From the NCBI GenBank assembly GCA_046046915.1, contig JBJOIT010000005.1, positions 1-64,000 on the forward strand: a DNA stretch of 64,000 nt, in the 5' to 3' direction. This stretch comes from JBEEJZ01 sp046046915 (GTDB lineage: Bacteria > Pseudomonadota > Gammaproteobacteria > Burkholderiales > Burkholderiaceae_C). How positions within the stretch are numbered: the first letter of the stretch is position 1; every line of letters starts with the position of its first letter. The notes below the pieces were generated by a model, which saw only the letters and a list, made by a program, of their open reading frames with translations, had not been told where the DNA came from and made no database searches. Made by a program: the position numbers and the translations under genes. Below, in pieces: positions 35,356 through 43,075 of this stretch.

Positions 35356-36134
35356 GGCAAGCCATCATAAGCAGGCACGCTGTCCGGCAAACCCCAGTGG
35401 CTTTCGTAGCGAGGTCCCATAAAGTACAAGCCATGGGGCGAAAAGGTCGGGGCAGCAACGCTGCGGTCACGTGCCGCCAGCACGGTCCTCATCCAGTCCG
35501 ACGGCCGTTTGCCCTGGCCGATCATCACTAAGCATCCCATGATGTTGCGGATCATGTGATGCAGAAAGGCATTGGCCTCGAACTCAAAGCGCCAGTAGTG
35601 ACCACGCCGGTGAATCTCGATGTCCAGCATGTGTTTGACGGGCGACAGTGCCTGGCAGGCCGACGCGCGAAAGGAGCTGAAATCATGTTCGCCCAGCAGG
35701 ACATTTGCCGCCTGTCGCATGGCCGCCTCGTCCAGTGGCCGTAGACTCCAGCCGGTACGGCCAGCATCTACGCTAGGGCGTACAGGTGACTCCAGCAGTA
35801 GATACACGTAGCGCCGGGACTTGGCGCTGGCCCGGCAGTGAAAACTGTCTGGCACTGGCTGTGCCCATTGCACGGCGATATCACTGGGTAGGTAGCTGTT
35901 GGTCCCTCGGACCCAGGAGACCGGCAGGCGATCAACATCGGTGTCGAAGTGAACAACCTGCATCAGACCATGCACACCAGCATCGGTACGCCCAGCACAA
36001 AGCGTGGAGATGGGCGTTGATGCAAAGCTTGCCAGCGCTTTTTCCAATTGATCCTGGACCGTGTTACCAGAAGGCTGGCTTTGCCAACCCTGGTAGTGCT
36101 GCCCGTTGTAACTGATGCCGAGTGCAACCCTCAC
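35352..36134 (-). CDS. truA: tRNA pseudouridine synthase A
   Basis: A 260-residue enzyme that makes pseudouridine at positions 38-40 of tRNAs. The catalytic aspartate lies in the motif CAGRTDAGVHG (about 46-56). Other motifs are YNGQHYQGWQ near the start and NAFLHHMIRNIMG. It follows fimV by 13 bases and overlaps trpF, so it is part of one operon. Confidence 0.96.
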   Translation of the reverse strand: MRVALGISYNGQHYQGWQSQPSGNTVQDQLEKALASFASTPISTLCAGRTDAGVHGLMQVVHFDTDVDRLPVSWVRGTNSYLPSDIAVQWAQPVPDSFHCRASAKSRRYVYLLLESPVRPSVDAGRTGWSLRPLDEAAMRQAANVLLGEHDFSSFRASACQALSPVKHMLDIEIHRRGHYWRFEFEANAFLHHMIRNIMGCLVMIGQGKRPSDWMRTVLAARDRSVAAPTFSPHGLYFMGPRYESHWGLPDSVPAYDGLP

Positions 36135-36147
36135 AGCCTTGCCACCC

Positions 36148-38022
36148 TCAGGAATTGACCTGATTCAAGGTCTTGGGCGCGGGCGGGTCTTGCAGTGATG
36201 CATCCTGACTGGCGTCGCCCATCGTTGGCTGATCCTCAGGTGGCGTGTCCAGCTCCAAGGACAGACCCTGGAAGTCGAAGGTCGGCATCTCAGGCTTTTG
36301 ATGGGAATCAGCAGAAGCCATCAAAGCCTGATCGCCGTCAATATCGATGTCTGCCAGTTGCGACGAGGCATCGTGGGCAGAGCTGAGGGGTTCGTCATCC
36401 ACAGGTTTTGCCGCGTCACCGGCGAGGTCCAATCTCAGGTCGAGGTCCAGGTCGGGCATGGGGGCTTCCTGCCCATCCACCGGTGGTTCGGAACTCATAT
36501 CTGCGAACTGGGTGTCCTTCGCATCCTCAAGCATGCTGCCATCTAACGCCGGCTCAGACTGTCCTGCAGTCTGGATCAGGTGAGGGGACAGAGCTGACTT
36601 GTGCCGCCGACTCCTGTAAAAGCCAAATGCTCCCAAAAGTGCCAGCAGCACACCTGCTGCGGGAATCACCAGGGGGTGACTCAAAAACGCTGTCAAAAAG
36701 CCAGACACCGCTGGCGAAGTGGAGGGGCTCGAGCCCTCAGAATCCGCCGCTGGGGGCGTGTTTGTCGCCACTGTCAACGAGGGCGTCGTCTGACCGGCAG
36801 ATGCGCTGGGCCGCGCTGGTGGCGCTGCCTGTGGGCTCACTTCAGCACCAGCGACCTTGGCTTGTTCGCTGATTTTTTGGAGCGAATCGATGTTGGTCTT
36901 GATCGCCGAAGCCCGTAGCTCATCGTCACTCTTCTGCCTTGCGCCCGCAATGCTTTCCACTTTGTCCTTATCTTGGGACTTGTCTTTTGTGAGGGTCAAC
37001 CTGTCAGGCCCAGGACTCGCAGTTTTTGTGGCAGTTGCGTCGGCTTGCACCCGGCCTTGGGCGCGGCGATCTGCGGGCAGGTCCGACAATCTGCTTGCGT
37101 TGGCAGCAAGGTTTTTGCGAAACGCATTGAAATCCTGGCTCTGGACGGCCAGGATGTCACGTGCCTGCTCAACCGACGTGGCCAATACCTCGTCCTCAGA
37201 CGGCAATTGCAGCAGGGCCCCGTTTTTGAGCCAGTGAATGTTTTCTTGTATGAAGGCCTGCGGATTCGCTCTCAGCAGAGCCACGAGCATTTGGTCCAGC
37301 GACAGGCGAGCTTGCTTGTGCTCCAGGGCAATCTTGTTCGCGGTGTCTCCGGCCTTGACGCGCACGGTTTGTTTGACCGGAGCAGTTGTTGGCGAGGTGG
37401 TGGTGACGGGCTTGATCGCTTCAGAAGCAGGGGCAGAGGCACGTTCAGGCGGTGCCGCGCTGACTGCCGCAACGTTTTCCGGTACTGGCACAGGCTGGAC
37501 CGGCGCACCCACTCCCTGGGCCGGAGCCAGATGGGTACCGCCGCTTGGGGTTTGTCGCCCAAGGGTTGCCGGCGGCGGACTGAACAGCAAGGTGTAGTCG
37601 CGTACCAGGCGACCGGCGGCCCAGCGGGCCTCGATGATCAAATCGACGAAAGGTTCGTTAACGGGCCTGTTGTTGCGGATCTGAAGAATGGACCGCTGAT
37701 CTGCGCGCTGTTGCAGCTTGATCTCGATTGGACCCAGGGCAGAAGGAAACTCCAGGCCCGCTGCGCGATAGTAAGTGGCCGATGCAAGGGCTGCATTCAG
37801 ACTGTTGGCTTCGTCCGTGCTGATCTCTGCAAGTTCTATCTCTGCACGTAACGTTTCACCTAAAGCCGACTGAACCGTGACGCGTCCAAGCGCCAATGCC
37901 CATGCACCCGAGGACCCTAGTAGCAAGATAGGAATCGCGACAGCGCTAGTCGTCAGAATAGCCTTTGGGCTCAGTCGCAAGTTTGGCGCAATTCGCTTGC
38001 GGTTAGCAGGCAGGCTGATCAT
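36148..38022 (-). CDS. fimV: FimV/TspA-like LysM membrane protein
   Basis: A 624-residue protein with an N-terminal membrane signal (about 22-43), a secreted domain with LGRVTVQSALGETLRAEIEL, a LysM-type module (about 235-290, VKAGDTANKIALEHK), a Pro/Ala-rich linker, a membrane helix (about 455-475) and an acidic cytoplasmic tail. FimV proteins control twitching motility and polar localisation through peptidoglycan binding. The start at 38022 has AAGGAAG upstream and fits; the longer frame does not. The C-terminal TPR domain of Pseudomonas FimV is not obvious here, so the protein is a short form. Confidence 0.85.
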   Translation of the reverse strand: MISLPANRKRIAPNLRLSPKAILTTSAVAIPILLLGSSGAWALALGRVTVQSALGETLRAEIELAEISTDEANSLNAALASATYYRAAGLEFPSALGPIEIKLQQRADQRSILQIRNNRPVNEPFVDLIIEARWAAGRLVRDYTLLFSPPPATLGRQTPSGGTHLAPAQGVGAPVQPVPVPENVAAVSAAPPERASAPASEAIKPVTTTSPTTAPVKQTVRVKAGDTANKIALEHKQARLSLDQMLVALLRANPQAFIQENIHWLKNGALLQLPSEDEVLATSVEQARDILAVQSQDFNAFRKNLAANASRLSDLPADRRAQGRVQADATATKTASPGPDRLTLTKDKSQDKDKVESIAGARQKSDDELRASAIKTNIDSLQKISEQAKVAGAEVSPQAAPPARPSASAGQTTPSLTVATNTPPAADSEGSSPSTSPAVSGFLTAFLSHPLVIPAAGVLLALLGAFGFYRSRRHKSALSPHLIQTAGQSEPALDGSMLEDAKDTQFADMSSEPPVDGQEAPMPDLDLDLRLDLAGDAAKPVDDEPLSSAHDASSQLADIDIDGDQALMASADSHQKPEMPTFDFQGLSLELDTPPEDQPTMGDASQDASLQDPPAPKTLNQVNS

Positions 38023-38154
38023 GTTGGGGGCTTCCTTGGCAATCCATCTGAAAAGAGACGTGAGTGCTCGCGTCTGCGATGGGGAAGTTACCACAGTATC
38101 TGTGCCGAAGACCGCTGAATCGGCTGATGGTGTTGGTCACGGTTGACACACACC

Positions 38155-38181
38155 GTGGACCTGCGTTTCAGGCAGGCCCAC
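38155..38181. other. Inverted repeat between asd and fimV
   Basis: A 10-bp stem with one mismatch (GTGGACCTGC at 38155-38164 with GCAGGCCCAC at 38172-38181) lies just past the asd stop codon on the minus strand. No T-run follows, so it is not a standard intrinsic terminator; it may protect the asd message end. The remaining part of the 178-bp gap shows no convincing feature. Confidence 0.35.
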
Positions 38182-38200
38182 GATGGGCTTGAGCGAGGGC

Positions 38201-39331
38201 TTAAGCGTCCAGCAAGATACGCAGCATGCGACGCAGCGGCTCGGCCGCGCCCCACAGCAACTGGTCACCGATGGTGAACGCGCCAACATACTCGGGGCCC
38301 ATCGCCAGCTTGCGGATACGGCCCACAGGGATGGTCATGGTGCCGGTCACGGCCACTGGAGTCAGGTCCTTTAAGGTGGCCTCACGGGTGTTGGGTACAA
38401 CCTTGACCCATTGGTTGTCGGCCGCGATCATGGCTTCGATGTCCGCCACCGGCACGTCTTTTTTCAGCTTGAAGGTCAGTGCCTGGCTGTGGCAACGCAT
38501 GGCGCCGATACGAACGCAAAATCCGTCGACCGGAATCGCTGCTGAGTTGAAGCCTTCGCCCATACCCAGAATCTTGTTGGTTTCGGCCATGCCTTTCCAC
38601 TCTTCCTTGGACATGCCGTTGCCCAGGTCCTTGTCGATCCAGGGGATCAAAGAGCCACCCAGAGGGGCACCAAAGTTAGCGGTTTCGGCCCCTGTCAGGG
38701 CGCGTTGCTTGGCAATCACCTTGCGGTCGATTTCGAGGATGGCACTCTTGGGGTCGTCCAGCAGGACTTTGACTTCGGCGTTCAGTGTGCCGAATTGCGT
38801 TAACAACTCTCGCATGTGTTGTGCGCCGCCGCCCGATGCAGCCTGATAAGTCTGTGTGCTCATCCACTCGACCAAACCGGCCTTGTAGAGTGCACCCACG
38901 CCCATCAACATGCACGAAACGGTGCAGTTGCCGCCTACCCAGTTGTTTCCGCCATGGGCCAGGGCGTTCTTGATCACGGGCATGTTGACCGGATCCAGAA
39001 TGATCACGGCGTCTTTTTCCATGCGCAGAGTCGAGGCAGCGTCGATCCAGTGGCCGGTCCAGCCTGCGGCACGCAGCTTGGGAAAGACTTCGGACGTGTA
39101 GTCGCCACCTTGAGCGGTGATGATGATCTCGCAGCGCTTGAGCTGCTCGAGGTTGAAAGCGTCTTGCAGTGTGGTTTCGTTCTTGGCCATCGCAGGGGCT
39201 TTGCCGCCTGCATTGGATGTGGAAAAGAACAATGGTTCGATCAGGTCAAAGTCTTTTTCCTGAATCATGCGGTCCATCAACACCGAGCCGACCATGCCGC
39301 GCCAGCCGACCAAACCTACCAACTTGCTCAT
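38201..39331 (-). CDS. asd: Aspartate-semialdehyde dehydrogenase
   Basis: A 376-residue NADPH-dependent dehydrogenase that converts aspartyl phosphate to aspartate semialdehyde, the branch point to lysine, threonine, methionine and isoleucine. The N-terminal cofactor loop is GLVGWRGMVGSVL, the catalytic cysteine is in GGNCTVSCML, and the active-site histidine lies in the RIGAMRCHSQAL segment. It has the length of the Gram-negative enzyme. AAAGGG sits seven bases before the ATG. Directly upstream is a candidate transcription attenuator with a Thr/Lys/Ile-rich leader peptide, described separately. Confidence 0.97.
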   Translation of the reverse strand: MSKLVGLVGWRGMVGSVLMDRMIQEKDFDLIEPLFFSTSNAGGKAPAMAKNETTLQDAFNLEQLKRCEIIITAQGGDYTSEVFPKLRAAGWTGHWIDAASTLRMEKDAVIILDPVNMPVIKNALAHGGNNWVGGNCTVSCMLMGVGALYKAGLVEWMSTQTYQAASGGGAQHMRELLTQFGTLNAEVKVLLDDPKSAILEIDRKVIAKQRALTGAETANFGAPLGGSLIPWIDKDLGNGMSKEEWKGMAETNKILGMGEGFNSAAIPVDGFCVRIGAMRCHSQALTFKLKKDVPVADIEAMIAADNQWVKVVPNTREATLKDLTPVAVTGTMTIPVGRIRKLAMGPEYVGAFTIGDQLLWGAAEPLRRMLRILLDA

Positions 39332-39345
39332 TTCAACGCCCTTTC

Positions 39346-39418
39346 AAAAAATAAAACAGTGCCAGACCTGACTGTTTACCCGGCTCGTCTGGCCGGGGAG
39401 GGCGCACGACGAACCAGG
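39346..39418 (-). promoter_or_regulatory. Candidate transcription attenuator upstream of asd
   Basis: Between the leader peptide and asd the minus strand can form competing structures. Stem A pairs 39408-39418 with 39379-39389 (CCTGGTTCGTC with GACGAGCCGGG, 11 bp with two wobbles). Stem B pairs 39387-39393 with 39361-39367 (GCCAGAC with GTCTGGC, 7 bp). Stem C pairs 39371-39377 with 39354-39360 (AAACAGT with ACTGTTT, 7 bp) and runs straight into TATTTTTTG. Stem B overlaps stem A by three bases and interlocks with C, so they are mutually exclusive. Either B or C could end transcription at the U-rich tract, 14-20 bases before the asd start. Function is inferred. Confidence 0.6.
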
Positions 39419-39423
39419 CTGGA

Positions 39424-39501
39424 TCAGCCCTTAATAGTCGTGGTTTTGGTGGTGTTCGCACGCGCAGCATCACCCATCAAGGCGATGGGCGAGAGGGTCA
39501 T
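39424..39501 (-). CDS. Candidate asd leader peptide (Thr/Lys/Ile-rich)
   Basis: A 25-codon open frame ending NTTKTTTIKG and a TGA, 92 bases before asd. Its last nine sense codons before the final Gly hold five Thr, two Lys, one Ile and one Asn, all aspartate-family amino acids; Thr, Lys and Ile are made from aspartate semialdehyde, the product of Asd. The frame is also open from an ATG at 39525 (33 codons). Neither start has a convincing ribosome binding site, which is the main weakness. A TACAAT box (complement of 39538-39533) lies just upstream. Too short for protein homology to help; the codon content and the structures behind it are the evidence. Confidence 0.6.
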   Translation of the reverse strand: MTLSPIALMGDAARANTTKTTTIKG

Positions 39502-39575
39502 CTGAGATGAGCTGGCGTAAAACATGGGCCAAATTGTAAGGGAAACCTCCTGAAGCCAGGCTTACAGCCCAGACC

Positions 39576-40652
39576 TCAATCAGAAGCCAAGGCTTTCACG
39601 ACGGCATCTCCCATTTCACGCGTACTGACCTTGGTGGTGCCAGCACTGTAGATATCACCTGTGCGCAAGCCTTGGGCCAGCACTTTTTGCACGGCAGATT
39701 CGATGCGTTGGGCAGCCTCTTCCTGGTTGAGGGAGAAGCGCAGCATCATGGCCGCCGACAGGATGGTGGCCAAGGGGTTGGCGATGCCTTTGCCCGCGAT
39801 ATCAGGGGCGCTGCCATGGCTGGGCTCGTACAGGCCTTGGTTCCTGGAGTTCAGGCTGGCCGAGGGCAGCATGCCAATAGAGCCGGTGAGCATCGAGGCT
39901 TCGTCCGAGAGGATGTCGCCGAACATGTTGCCGGTCACCACCACGTCGAAGGCCTTGGGCGCTTTGACGAGTTGCATGGCAGCGTTATCCACATACATGT
40001 GCTGCAGTTCGACGTCAGGGTACTGCGCGTGTACTTCCGTGACCACGTCCTTCCAGAACTGAAAGGTCTCCAGCACATTGGCCTTGTCGACACTTGTGAC
40101 CTTCTTGTTGCGCTTGCGTGCGGCCTGGAAGGCGACGTGAGCAATGCGTTCAATCTCGGGTTTGGAGTAACGCATGGTGTCGAAGGCTTCTTCTGCACCA
40201 GGGAAGTGGCCATCAGTGGCGATGCGTCGACCGCGGGGCTGGCCGAAGTAAATATCACCGGTCAGCTCACGGATGATGAGAATATCCAGACCGGCGATCA
40301 GCTCGGGCTTGAGGCTGGAGGCCCCGACCAGTTGTTCGTAGCAAATCGCAGGGCGGAAGTTGGCGAAAAGCCCCATGTTCTTGCGCAGGCCCAAGATGGC
40401 TTGTTCGGGGCGCAGGGGACGGTCGAGCTTGTCGTATTTCCAGTCGCCAACTGCGCCAAACAATACGGCGTCCGAGTCCTTGGCAAGTTTGAGCGTCGCC
40501 TCGGGCAATGGGTGGCCAAACGCATCGTAGGCGGCACCGCCGACCAGGGCGCTTTCCATCTCAAATTTCAGATCTAGGACGTTCAGGACCTTGACGGCTT
40601 CAGCGACGATTTCGGTTCCGATGCCATCACCGGGGAGGACTGCAATTTTCAT
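39576..40652 (-). CDS. leuB: 3-isopropylmalate dehydrogenase
   Basis: A 358-residue enzyme that oxidises and decarboxylates 3-isopropylmalate in leucine synthesis. It begins MKIAVLPGDGIGTEIV. The substrate-binding arginines lie in LGLRKNMGLFANFRPA and RELTGDIYFGQPRG. The metal-binding signature NMFGDILSDEASMLTGSIGM and the cofactor loop PSHGSAPDIAGKGIANP are present. It follows leuD by 66 bases, a gap bracketed by a 9-bp inverted repeat. Confidence 0.97.
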   Translation of the reverse strand: MKIAVLPGDGIGTEIVAEAVKVLNVLDLKFEMESALVGGAAYDAFGHPLPEATLKLAKDSDAVLFGAVGDWKYDKLDRPLRPEQAILGLRKNMGLFANFRPAICYEQLVGASSLKPELIAGLDILIIRELTGDIYFGQPRGRRIATDGHFPGAEEAFDTMRYSKPEIERIAHVAFQAARKRNKKVTSVDKANVLETFQFWKDVVTEVHAQYPDVELQHMYVDNAAMQLVKAPKAFDVVVTGNMFGDILSDEASMLTGSIGMLPSASLNSRNQGLYEPSHGSAPDIAGKGIANPLATILSAAMMLRFSLNQEEAAQRIESAVQKVLAQGLRTGDIYSAGTTKVSTREMGDAVVKALASD

Positions 40653-40672
40653 GATTTGACTTCGAGTGCCCT

Positions 40673-40726
40673 GTCATTGAAGCGGGCCATCGTAAAGATG
40701 AAGGTGTTTTGGAAACGTTCAATGAC
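40673..40726. repeat. 9-bp inverted repeat at the leuD-leuB junction
   Basis: GTCATTGAA (40673-40681) and its exact complement TTCAATGAC (40718-40726) are 36 bases apart. One arm covers the leuD stop codon and the other lies 21 bases before the leuB ATG on the minus strand. In mRNA this would loop out most of the spacer. No T-run follows. Confidence 0.55.
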
Positions 40727-41369
40727 CCATGGCTCGGGCAAGCCATGGCTTGGTAGCCAGCCGCTGAGCTTCGAAAGACTGGATCTTGTCCTTGTGGCGC
40801 AGAGTGAGCCCTATGTCGTCAAAACCGTTGAGCAAGCAGTATTTGCGAAACGCTTGTACATCGAACGGAATTTCTGCGCCTTGTGGCTTGACGATCACTT
40901 GGCGTTCCAGGTCGATCGTCAAGGCATACCCTGGGAACGCATAGACCTCGTCAAACAACTCGGCTACTTGTGCCTCAGAAAGAACAATAGGCAACAACCC
41001 GTTTTTGAAGCAGTTGTTGAAAAAGATGTCGGCGTAACTAGGCGCGATGACAGCCCTGAAGCCGTACTGGTCAATCGCCCAAGGTGCGTGCTCGCGTGAG
41101 GAGCCGCAACCAAAATTTTTGCGGGTCAACAGGATGCTGGCACCCTGATAACGTGGCTGGTTCAGGACGAAGTCGGGGTTGGGACGACGCGACGCTGGGT
41201 CTTGGCCGGGGTAGCCCACGTCCAGGTAACGCCACTCATCAAAGAGATTGGGGCCAAAGCCCGTTTTGCGGATGGACTTGAGGAACTGCTTGGGAATGAT
41301 GGCGTCCGTGTCGACGTTGTCGCGGTCCATGGGCGCGACCAAGCCTTGGTGTAGCGTGAATTTCTGCAT
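40719..41369 (-). CDS. leuD: 3-isopropylmalate dehydratase small subunit
   Basis: A 216-residue subunit that pairs with LeuC to isomerise isopropylmalate. Motifs are DRDNVDTDAIIPKQFL, NFGCGSSREHAPWA and GLLPIVL. The ATG shares a base with the stop of the upstream entericidin-like gene (TAATG), so translation is coupled. It is the third gene of the minus-strand leu run. Confidence 0.96.
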   Translation of the reverse strand: MQKFTLHQGLVAPMDRDNVDTDAIIPKQFLKSIRKTGFGPNLFDEWRYLDVGYPGQDPASRRPNPDFVLNQPRYQGASILLTRKNFGCGSSREHAPWAIDQYGFRAVIAPSYADIFFNNCFKNGLLPIVLSEAQVAELFDEVYAFPGYALTIDLERQVIVKPQGAEIPFDVQAFRKYCLLNGFDDIGLTLRHKDKIQSFEAQRLATKPWLARAMGH

Positions 41370-41500
41370 TATTTTCTCTTCGCGGCGTCTTCAATCACGG
41401 CGCCTGCTTTTTGCACATCCTGTCCCACGCCCTTGAGGGTATTGCATCCCGCAAGTGTGAACAGGCAAACGACGGCAACGGTCTGTAGGAGCGATTTCAT
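41369..41500 (-). CDS. Entericidin A/B-like small lipoprotein
   Basis: A 43-residue lipoprotein. The signal MKSLLQTVAVVCLFTLAGC ends in the lipobox LAGC, so Cys19 should be lipidated. The mature part NTLKGVGQDVQKAGAVIEDA is the entericidin pattern. The ATG at 41500 has AAAGG seven bases upstream, overlapping the end of leuC; an ATG two codons earlier is too close to that site. It lies between leuC and leuD with overlaps on the leuD side, so it is cotranscribed with leucine synthesis genes. Entericidins have been described as toxin/antidote membrane lipoproteins in enteric bacteria; a role here is unproven and no partner is seen. Confidence 0.88.
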   Translation of the reverse strand: MKSLLQTVAVVCLFTLAGCNTLKGVGQDVQKAGAVIEDAAKRK

Positions 41501-41511
41501 GGTCATGCCTT

Positions 41512-42963
41512 TCAGATGAACTGGCGCACGTCGACGAAGTGCCCATGTACGGCAGCCGCGGCGGCCATGGCGGGGCTGACGAGGTGAGTACGACCGCCGG
41601 CGCCCTGGCGCCCTTCGAAGTTGCGGTTGCTGGTAGATGCGCAACGTTCACCGGGCTCAAGTTTGTCGGCATTCATCGCCAGGCACATGGAGCAACCTGG
41701 TTCGCGCCATTCAAAACCGGCAGCCTTGAAGATCTGGTCCAGGCCCTCGCGCTCGGCCTGTTCCTTGACCAGCCCTGAGCCTGGCACCACCAAGGCCAGT
41801 TTGATGTTGCGTGCGACTTTTTGCCCCAGCTTTTTGACTACTGCAGCTGCTTCCCGCATGTCTTCAATGCGGCTGTTGGTGCAGGAGCCAATAAAGACTT
41901 TGTCGACAAAAATATCATTGAGTGCCTTGCCTGGTTCAAGGTTCATATAGGTCAAAGCCCGCTCAATGGCGCTGCGCTTGACACTGTCTTTTTCCTTGTC
42001 GGGGTCGGGAACCTGACCATCAATGCCGAGCACCATTTCGGGCGAGGTTCCCCAGGTGACCTGCGGAACAATTTGACTCGCATCGATCTCAACGACCGCA
42101 TCAAAGTGAGCGTTGTCATCCGACTGCAACGTGGCCCAGTAAGCCGCAGCCTGATCCCACTCGGGGCCGCCAACAAAGGTACCGGTCACGGCATCCGTGC
42201 CCGGGGCCAGTAAGCGGCCTTTAACGTACTCGATGGTTTTCTCATCGACTGCCACCAGGCCGGCACGTGCTCCAGCCTCGATGGCCATGTTGCACACCGA
42301 CATACGGCCTTCCATACTGAGAGCGCGTATCGCGGCGCCACCAAACTCAATGGTGTAACCCGTGCCGCCAGCGGTGCCTATTTTGCCGATGACCGCCAGC
42401 ACGATATCTTTTCCGCCGCATCCTCTTGGGAGTACTCCCTCGACCCGAACCAGCATGTTCTTGGCCTTTTTGGCCAGCAGCGTCTGGGTCGCCATGACGT
42501 GCTCGACTTCCGAGGTGCCGATGCCGTGGGCCAAGGCGCCAAAAGCGCCATGAGTGGATGTGTGCGAGTCACCGCAAACGACCGTCATGCCGGGCAGGGT
42601 CGCACCGTTTTCCGGTCCGATGACATGGACGATTCCTTGGCGCTTGGACATGAACGGGAAGAACGCCGCTGCACCAAATTCGGCAATATTGCTGTCCAAA
42701 GTGGTGATTTGCTCTTTGCTGACAGGGTCAGAAATGCCGTCGTAGCCCAGCTCCCAGCCGGTTGTCGGCGTGTTGTGGTCTGCAGTGGCAACGATCGAGC
42801 TGATGCGCCAGACTTTGCGTCCCGCTTCACGCAGGCCTTCAAAGGCTTGCGGGCTGGTGACTTCGTGTACCAAATGGCGGTCTATGTAGAGGATGGACGT
42901 ACCATCTTCTTCCGTGTGGACGACGTGCTCGTCCCAAATCTTGTCATAAAGCGTGCGTGCCAT
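41512..42963 (-). CDS. leuC: 3-isopropylmalate dehydratase large subunit
   Basis: A 483-residue iron-sulfur enzyme of leucine synthesis in the aconitase superfamily. The [4Fe-4S] cysteines are in FIGSCTNSRIEDM and PGCSMCLAMN. CGDSHTSTHGAFGALAHGIG and the N-terminal RTLYDKIWDEHVV are typical. The ATG at 42963 has GAGAGG upstream; the open frame extends 19 codons further into the leader without homology. It starts the leuC-entericidin-leuD-leuB transcript. Confidence 0.97.
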   Translation of the reverse strand: MARTLYDKIWDEHVVHTEEDGTSILYIDRHLVHEVTSPQAFEGLREAGRKVWRISSIVATADHNTPTTGWELGYDGISDPVSKEQITTLDSNIAEFGAAAFFPFMSKRQGIVHVIGPENGATLPGMTVVCGDSHTSTHGAFGALAHGIGTSEVEHVMATQTLLAKKAKNMLVRVEGVLPRGCGGKDIVLAVIGKIGTAGGTGYTIEFGGAAIRALSMEGRMSVCNMAIEAGARAGLVAVDEKTIEYVKGRLLAPGTDAVTGTFVGGPEWDQAAAYWATLQSDDNAHFDAVVEIDASQIVPQVTWGTSPEMVLGIDGQVPDPDKEKDSVKRSAIERALTYMNLEPGKALNDIFVDKVFIGSCTNSRIEDMREAAAVVKKLGQKVARNIKLALVVPGSGLVKEQAEREGLDQIFKAAGFEWREPGCSMCLAMNADKLEPGERCASTSNRNFEGRQGAGGRTHLVSPAMAAAAAVHGHFVDVRQFI

Positions 42964-42986
42964 GGAGCCTCTCAGGTGAAGGGCGA

Positions 42987-42992
42987 ATTTTA
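42987..42992 (-). promoter_or_regulatory. Candidate -10 box before leuC
   Basis: On the minus strand TAAAAT lies 23 bases before the leuC ATG; a transcript would have a very short leader. The -35 region is poor and would abut the T-run of the gltA terminator. No leucine-rich leader peptide is visible in this gap. Confidence 0.3.
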
Positions 42993-43018
42993 GCCAGTGT
43001 GAGGGTGGCGAAAGTCTC

Positions 43019-43055
43019 AAAAAAAACGCCCGTCGACCACTGGGGCCAACGGGCG
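43019..43055 (-). terminator. Rho-independent terminator after gltA
   Basis: On the minus strand CGCCCGT and ACGGGCG form a 7-bp GC-rich stem (43049-43055 with 43027-43033), followed by a run of eight T. It lies 20 bases after the gltA stop and marks the end of the sdh-gltA transcript. Confidence 0.88.
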
Positions 43056-43075
43056 CGTTGCACAGCTGTGTGGTG

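Noticed and set aside
42964..43075. Search for a leucine-rich leader peptide before leuC
   Set aside because: No short frame with a Leu run; the gap is mostly filled by the gltA terminator and a candidate -10.
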